The notes below the pieces were generated by a model. The model was not told the DNA's origin. It was given only the letters and a program-made list of their open reading frames with translations, and made no database searches. A DNA stretch of 9,970 bases, taken from assembly GCA_012512355.1 (NCBI GenBank), contig JAAZEI010000320.1, positions 1 through 9,970 on the forward strand. Reading direction: 5' to 3'. This document shows, piece by piece, positions 6,965 through 9,970 of this stretch. The DNA is from Clostridiales bacterium. GTDB lineage: Bacteria > Bacillota > Clostridia > Christensenellales > Aristaeellaceae. A program made the position numbers and the translations under genes. Each line of letters begins with the position of its first letter. The first letter of the stretch is position 1.

Positions 6965-7617
6965 ATATCCTCCAAAGGGGAAAATTGCTGGGTATAAAGT
7001 GCTTTTCTCGTCACCTTGCATGGGACAGGGGCTTCAAGCCCAGCGCATTGGCTCAGCGCTTTAATGAACAGATCAGGTTTGCAGGTTCCCGAGGAATGAA
7101 GAGCGAGCAGGGCTTGGATGCTATTGTCCTTGACCAGTACATTATGGATCAAAGGACGCAAGTCAATTTCGACCATGCCCTTTTTTGATTTGCGCATAGC
7201 GGGAATGCTTGTCTTGGAAAGAAGAACCGGGACAGCAGCCATGATTTCATCCTGGTATTCAAGCGGCAGAATACTAAAGTTTGCCGCCCAAAGCTGCGAC
7301 ATGGGGGCGGGTGAACTGTCTTCCACCAACCTGGCACTTTGGCATCTGATGAGAGCTGGCAGGGATTGGTTGAGGATCTCCACAAACATTTCGGGGCTGA
7401 CATCACCCTCTATTGGGATTTCCATCACTTCCCGCATCCCTTCCATGCCAACTGAAAGCGGTGCTGCAAAAGAAAGCAGGATATGCGGGTTAAAACCCTG
7501 GCTGAAACGAATCGGCAGTCCGCTTCTGCGCAGCGCTCGCTGCATTGCCCGCATCAGGTCAAGATGACCGATATACTTGAGTCTGTCAGTAACAGAAAAT
7601 ACACAAAGCATCTTCAT
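6961..7617 (-). CDS. DUF2344 / TIGR03936 radical SAM-linked protein
   Basis: This is a member of the DUF2344 (TIGR03936, 'radical SAM-linked') family, 218 aa, of unknown biochemical function. Family hallmarks are near the N-terminus: YIGHLDLMRAMQRALRRSGLP (about 15-35), SQGFNPH at 39-45 and PLSVGMEG at 53-60. The family is typically encoded directly after, or fused to, the TIGR03960 radical SAM protein and is often next to an RNase E/G gene, exactly as here; an RNA-related role is therefore an inference from context only. The ATG at 7617 overlaps the upstream stop as ATGA, the standard coupled arrangement. A TTG at 7626 would extend it by three residues but gives a larger overlap and no better ribosome binding site. 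An AAGGGG about ten bases upstream of the ATG is a weak candidate site. No signal peptide or membrane segment is visible. Confidence 0.93.
   Translation of the reverse strand: MKMLCVFSVTDRLKYIGHLDLMRAMQRALRRSGLPIRFSQGFNPHILLSFAAPLSVGMEGMREVMEIPIEGDVSPEMFVEILNQSLPALIRCQSARLVEDSSPAPMSQLWAANFSILPLEYQDEIMAAVPVLLSKTSIPAMRKSKKGMVEIDLRPLIHNVLVKDNSIQALLALHSSGTCKPDLFIKALSQCAGLEAPVPCKVTRKALYTQQFSPLEDM
6969..6973 (-). promoter_or_regulatory. Ribosome binding site of the RNase E/G gene
   Basis: GGAGG on the minus strand is embedded in the last codons of the DUF2344 gene, four bases before the GTG at 6964. It is the main reason for choosing this GTG over an upstream ATG at 7021. Confidence 0.75.
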
Positions 7618-9461
7618 GATACACAAGCCCCTTCAAAACGAGTCAGCCCGCAGCCGTCGCAGCCGTTTCGGCAGTCGGGTGTAACGATGCCCAAGAGGGA
7701 TCTCTCCCGCTCAAGCCAGAGGTATTTTTTGGTGACGCCGATATCCACAAAATCCCAGGGCAGGATTTCGTCCCCGGCACGTTCGCGGTTTGCATAGAAG
7801 GCGGGATCGAGATGGCAATCCTCAAAGGCCTGCATCCACAGATCATATTTAAAAAACTCCCGCCAGCCATCCATTTTGCAGCCAAGCTGCCAGGCTCTGT
7901 AAATCACTTTGCCCATGCGCCTGTCGCCTCTTGCGATGCATGCCTCCAAATGGCTGAGTTCAGGCTCGCTCCAATTAAAGGAGACACCTTTGATTTTAAG
8001 GACATCCCTGAGAATTTTCTGCTTATGTTTGATGGTTTCCAGTGTATCCTGCGCGTCCCACTGAAAGGGAGTGAAGGCTTTGGGCACAAAAGTAGAGGAG
8101 GACAAGCTGATTCTAAGCCCTGGTGAACGCTGCCCTTTTGGCACCTGATGGTAAGCATCGATGACCAGACGCGCCATGTCTCCATAGGCGATTAAATCTT
8201 CTTCCGTTTCTGTGGGCAGACCATTCATAAAATACAGCTTCACGCTGCTCCAGCCGCTCTGGAAAGCATCGCTGACTGAGCGTCTGATGTCTTCTTCTGA
8301 AATGCCTTTGTTGATGACATCGCGCAAGCGCTGGGTGGCAGCTTCAGGTGCCAGTGTCAGACCGCTTTTTTTAACTTCACGCACTTGCTCCAGGGATTCT
8401 TTCAGCAGGCTATCTACGCGCATGGAGGGCAGAGAGAGGGAGACTTTTTTGTCAGCAAACCTGAGCATCAGTTCGCGAATCAGTTCTGCAAGCTGTCCAT
8501 AATCTCCGCTTGAAAGAGAAGATAGTGACATTTCCTCATAACCTGTGGCTTTGATGAGCTTTTGCGCAAGCTCTACAAGCCGCTCGGGGCTGCGCTCACG
8601 TACAGGCCGGTACAGCATGCCCGCCTGGCAAAATCTGCAGCCGCGAGTGCAGCCGCGCATGATTTCAAGAGATACCCTGTCATGCACAATCTCGGTAAAA
8701 GGCACGGGGATGGCATCAGGATAGTCCAGGTGCTCAAGATCAAGCTCCAAGCGCTTTCGAATTTTTGAAGGTGCCTGGTCATTGGTCGGTTTAAAGCTGG
8801 ACAGTGTTCCATCTTCGTGATATGTCACTTCATAAAGAGAAGGGACATAGCATCCCTCAATCTGAGATAAGGCAAGCAGGATATCTTTTCGAGGTTTGTT
8901 CTCAAGCCGCATACGCTTGATCAGACGTGTCACTTCAACAATAGCCTTCTCTGCGTCACCCATCACAAAAGCATCGATAAAGCAGGCCAGCGGTTCAGGA
9001 TTAAACGCGCAGGGACCGCCGGCGATAACAATCGGCATCTCTTCGCCCCGCTGTGCGCTAAGGACAGGAATACCGCCAAGCGACAGCATTTCCAGCACAT
9101 TGGTAAAGCTCATTTCGTATTGAAGTGTAAATCCTACGACGTCAAAATCATAAAGGGCAGTTCTTGATTCCAGCGAAAACAGGGGAATGCCCTCTTTTTT
9201 CAAAAGATCAGACATATCCACCCAGGGCATCATCACCCGTTCGCAAAGCATATCTGGCTGTTTGTTGAGGATATGGTAGAGTATTTTCATGCCAAGATGG
9301 CTCATGGCTACTTCATAACTGTCAGGGAAGCAAAAAGCAAAGGCAGCTGTTTCTTTTGCGCGTTCTTTGATGTCCGCATTCATTTCGCCCCCGATGTAAC
9401 GGGCGGGTTTTTCTACCTGGGGCAGCAGTCTGTCAATGGCTGCCAATGTTTTTTCGTCCAA
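7614..9461 (-). CDS. TIGR03960-family radical SAM protein
   Basis: This is a large uncharacterised radical SAM protein, 615 aa from the TTG at 9461. It opens with the family's KPARYIGGEMN (about 18-28). An N-terminal Rossmann-like region related to B12-binding domains follows (FCFPDSYEVAMSHLG to GDAEKA, about 43-172), without the cobalamin His motif (DxHxxG). The radical SAM core has C271-x3-C275-x2-C278 in RGCTRGCRFCQAG. The C-terminus ends with a second cysteine cluster, C597, C601 and C604 in DCRNGCDGCG, which could bind another Fe-S cluster or metal. The substrate is unknown; pairing with DUF2344 and RNase E/G is a recurring context that hints at RNA work, by inference. I chose TTG because GGAGG lies five bases upstream, the product then starts near the usual family N-terminus, and the longer frame's ATG (9500) lies inside the predicted -10 element. 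Confidence 0.93.
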   Translation of the reverse strand: MDEKTLAAIDRLLPQVEKPARYIGGEMNADIKERAKETAAFAFCFPDSYEVAMSHLGMKILYHILNKQPDMLCERVMMPWVDMSDLLKKEGIPLFSLESRTALYDFDVVGFTLQYEMSFTNVLEMLSLGGIPVLSAQRGEEMPIVIAGGPCAFNPEPLACFIDAFVMGDAEKAIVEVTRLIKRMRLENKPRKDILLALSQIEGCYVPSLYEVTYHEDGTLSSFKPTNDQAPSKIRKRLELDLEHLDYPDAIPVPFTEIVHDRVSLEIMRGCTRGCRFCQAGMLYRPVRERSPERLVELAQKLIKATGYEEMSLSSLSSGDYGQLAELIRELMLRFADKKVSLSLPSMRVDSLLKESLEQVREVKKSGLTLAPEAATQRLRDVINKGISEEDIRRSVSDAFQSGWSSVKLYFMNGLPTETEEDLIAYGDMARLVIDAYHQVPKGQRSPGLRISLSSSTFVPKAFTPFQWDAQDTLETIKHKQKILRDVLKIKGVSFNWSEPELSHLEACIARGDRRMGKVIYRAWQLGCKMDGWREFFKYDLWMQAFEDCHLDPAFYANRERAGDEILPWDFVDIGVTKKYLWLERERSLLGIVTPDCRNGCDGCGLTRFEGACVS

Positions 9462-9466
9462 GGGGT

Positions 9467-9471
9467 CCTCC
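9467..9471 (-). promoter_or_regulatory. Ribosome binding site deciding the TTG start
   Basis: GGAGG on the minus strand sits five bases before the TTG at 9461. No comparable purine-rich site precedes the ATG at 9500. This decides the radical SAM start in favour of TTG. Confidence 0.75.
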
Positions 9472-9495
9472 GTTTTGTAGAGAATTTTGCAATAA

Positions 9496-9525
9496 ATCAT
9501 AGCATATAGCTTGCGGCTCTGTCCA
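9496..9525 (-). promoter_or_regulatory. Predicted sigma-A promoter of the radical SAM-to-mutL unit
   Basis: On the minus strand, TGGACA (9525-9520, one mismatch to TTGACA) is separated by 18 bases from TATGAT (9501-9496, one mismatch to TATAAT). TG one base before the hexamer makes an extended -10 (TGCTATGAT). Transcription would start near 9488-9490, leaving a short leader of about 20 bases before the GGAGG. It lies in the gap after murG and before the seven-gene run, so it is a natural operon promoter. This is prediction from consensus only; read-through from murG is also possible because no terminator is visible between them. Confidence 0.6.
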
Positions 9526-9546
9526 TGTAGTAAAAATTAATCACAT

Positions 9547-9970
9547 TTAATGCTGTATGAGTCCGATGAGCTCTATCACTTTGTCAGTTCCGTCCGCAGC
9601 CGGAGCGTTCATCAGGTTGCGGCGCAGCATCGCGGCGTCTGTCTGAAGCCTTTGGATAGCGGCAATTAAACTGGCTGCACTGAGATCTTCCTGCAAGAGC
9701 ACCTGGGCCAATCCGCGCTCTTCAAAGCTTTTGGCGTTGAGGATTTGGTCCCCGCGGCTGGCGCTGAGCGGGAGGGGAACCAGCAGCATGGGTTTGCCCA
9801 GTGCCGCAAATTCATATAGTGCATTGGAGCCTGCCCGGCTGAGCACAAAATCGGCGCAGGCCAAGGCATCAGGCAGCGTCTCACTTAAAAACTCAGCCTG
9901 AAAGTAACCTGTCATATAATCCAAATCTTGTTCAAGGTTACCCTTGCCGCATAGGTGCAGTACATCAAAC
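9547..9970 (-). CDS. murG: MurG, lipid II-forming GlcNAc transferase (C-terminal part only)
   Basis: MurG transfers GlcNAc from UDP-GlcNAc to lipid I on the inner face of the membrane, making lipid II for peptidoglycan. The gene enters from the right edge; 140 codons of the C-terminal, donor-binding domain are present, ending at TAA 9549-9547. Recognisable parts are LHLCGKGN at the edge, then ADFVLSRAGSNALYEFAALGKPMLLVPLPLSASRGDQILNA, the MurG donor-binding signature in its Firmicute form (ASRGDQI where proteobacterial enzymes have a DHQ-type motif). The end (a helix after the nucleotide-binding loop) looks normal. The frame is open to the window edge with no damage. Downstream genes are not the classic division-cluster neighbours (murC, murB, ftsQ), so this appears to close a separate transcription unit. 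Confidence 0.95.
   Translation of the reverse strand, partial: FDVLHLCGKGNLEQDLDYMTGYFQAEFLSETLPDALACADFVLSRAGSNALYEFAALGKPMLLVPLPLSASRGDQILNAKSFEERGLAQVLLQEDLSAASLIAAIQRLQTDAAMLRRNLMNAPAADGTDKVIELIGLIQH

Noticed and set aside
7118..7567. Plus-strand open frame of 149 codons
   Set aside because: It is antisense to the DUF2344 gene, whose family motifs are clear on the minus strand. No ribosome binding site or family resemblance supports it.

Overview
The window looks like a chromosomal housekeeping segment from a low-to-medium GC Gram-positive, probably a clostridial-type Firmicute. The reasons are the YmcA/RicA-like gene lying between miaB and mutS-mutL (the Bacillus order is miaB, ymcA, cotE, mutS, mutL), the paired radical SAM and DUF2344 genes next to an RNase E/G gene, the Firmicute-style MurG C-terminus, and several strong AGGAGG-type ribosome binding sites. 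I cannot name the genus. Every gene I can support is on the minus strand, and there is no gene-free stretch over 300 bases.

Layout in transcription order (high to low coordinates). The 3' part of murG enters from the right edge (9970-9547). An 85-bp gap follows, with a good minus-strand promoter (TGGACA, 18 bp, TGCTATGAT) and a ribosome binding site serving a TTG start. Then come seven tightly packed genes: a TIGR03960-type radical SAM protein (9461-7614), its DUF2344/TIGR03936 partner (7617-6961), an RNase E/G-family endoribonuclease (6964-5795), the tRNA methylthiotransferase miaB (5811-4390), a YlbF/YmcA (RicA)-like protein with a cysteine-rich tail (4390-3977), mutS (3908-1311) and mutL (1300 to beyond the left edge). 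Overlaps of 1, 4, 4 and 17 bases and a 10-base mutS-mutL gap point to one polycistronic unit. The only sizeable internal gap (68 bases, between the YmcA-like gene and mutS) holds a perfect 36-bp palindrome.

Functionally the unit joins RNA metabolism (RNase G, the tRNA ms2i6A enzyme, an RNA-maturation-type YmcA/RicA homologue, two uncharacterised proteins that travel with RNase E/G) to DNA mismatch repair (MutS, MutL). At least two of the products should carry Fe-S clusters. I see no mobile element, CRISPR array, tRNA/rRNA gene or phage gene, and no convincing new multi-gene system. The points most worth a second look are the palindrome ahead of mutS, an altered 5'-end sensor in the RNase G homologue, and start-codon choices that differ from the longest reading frames.
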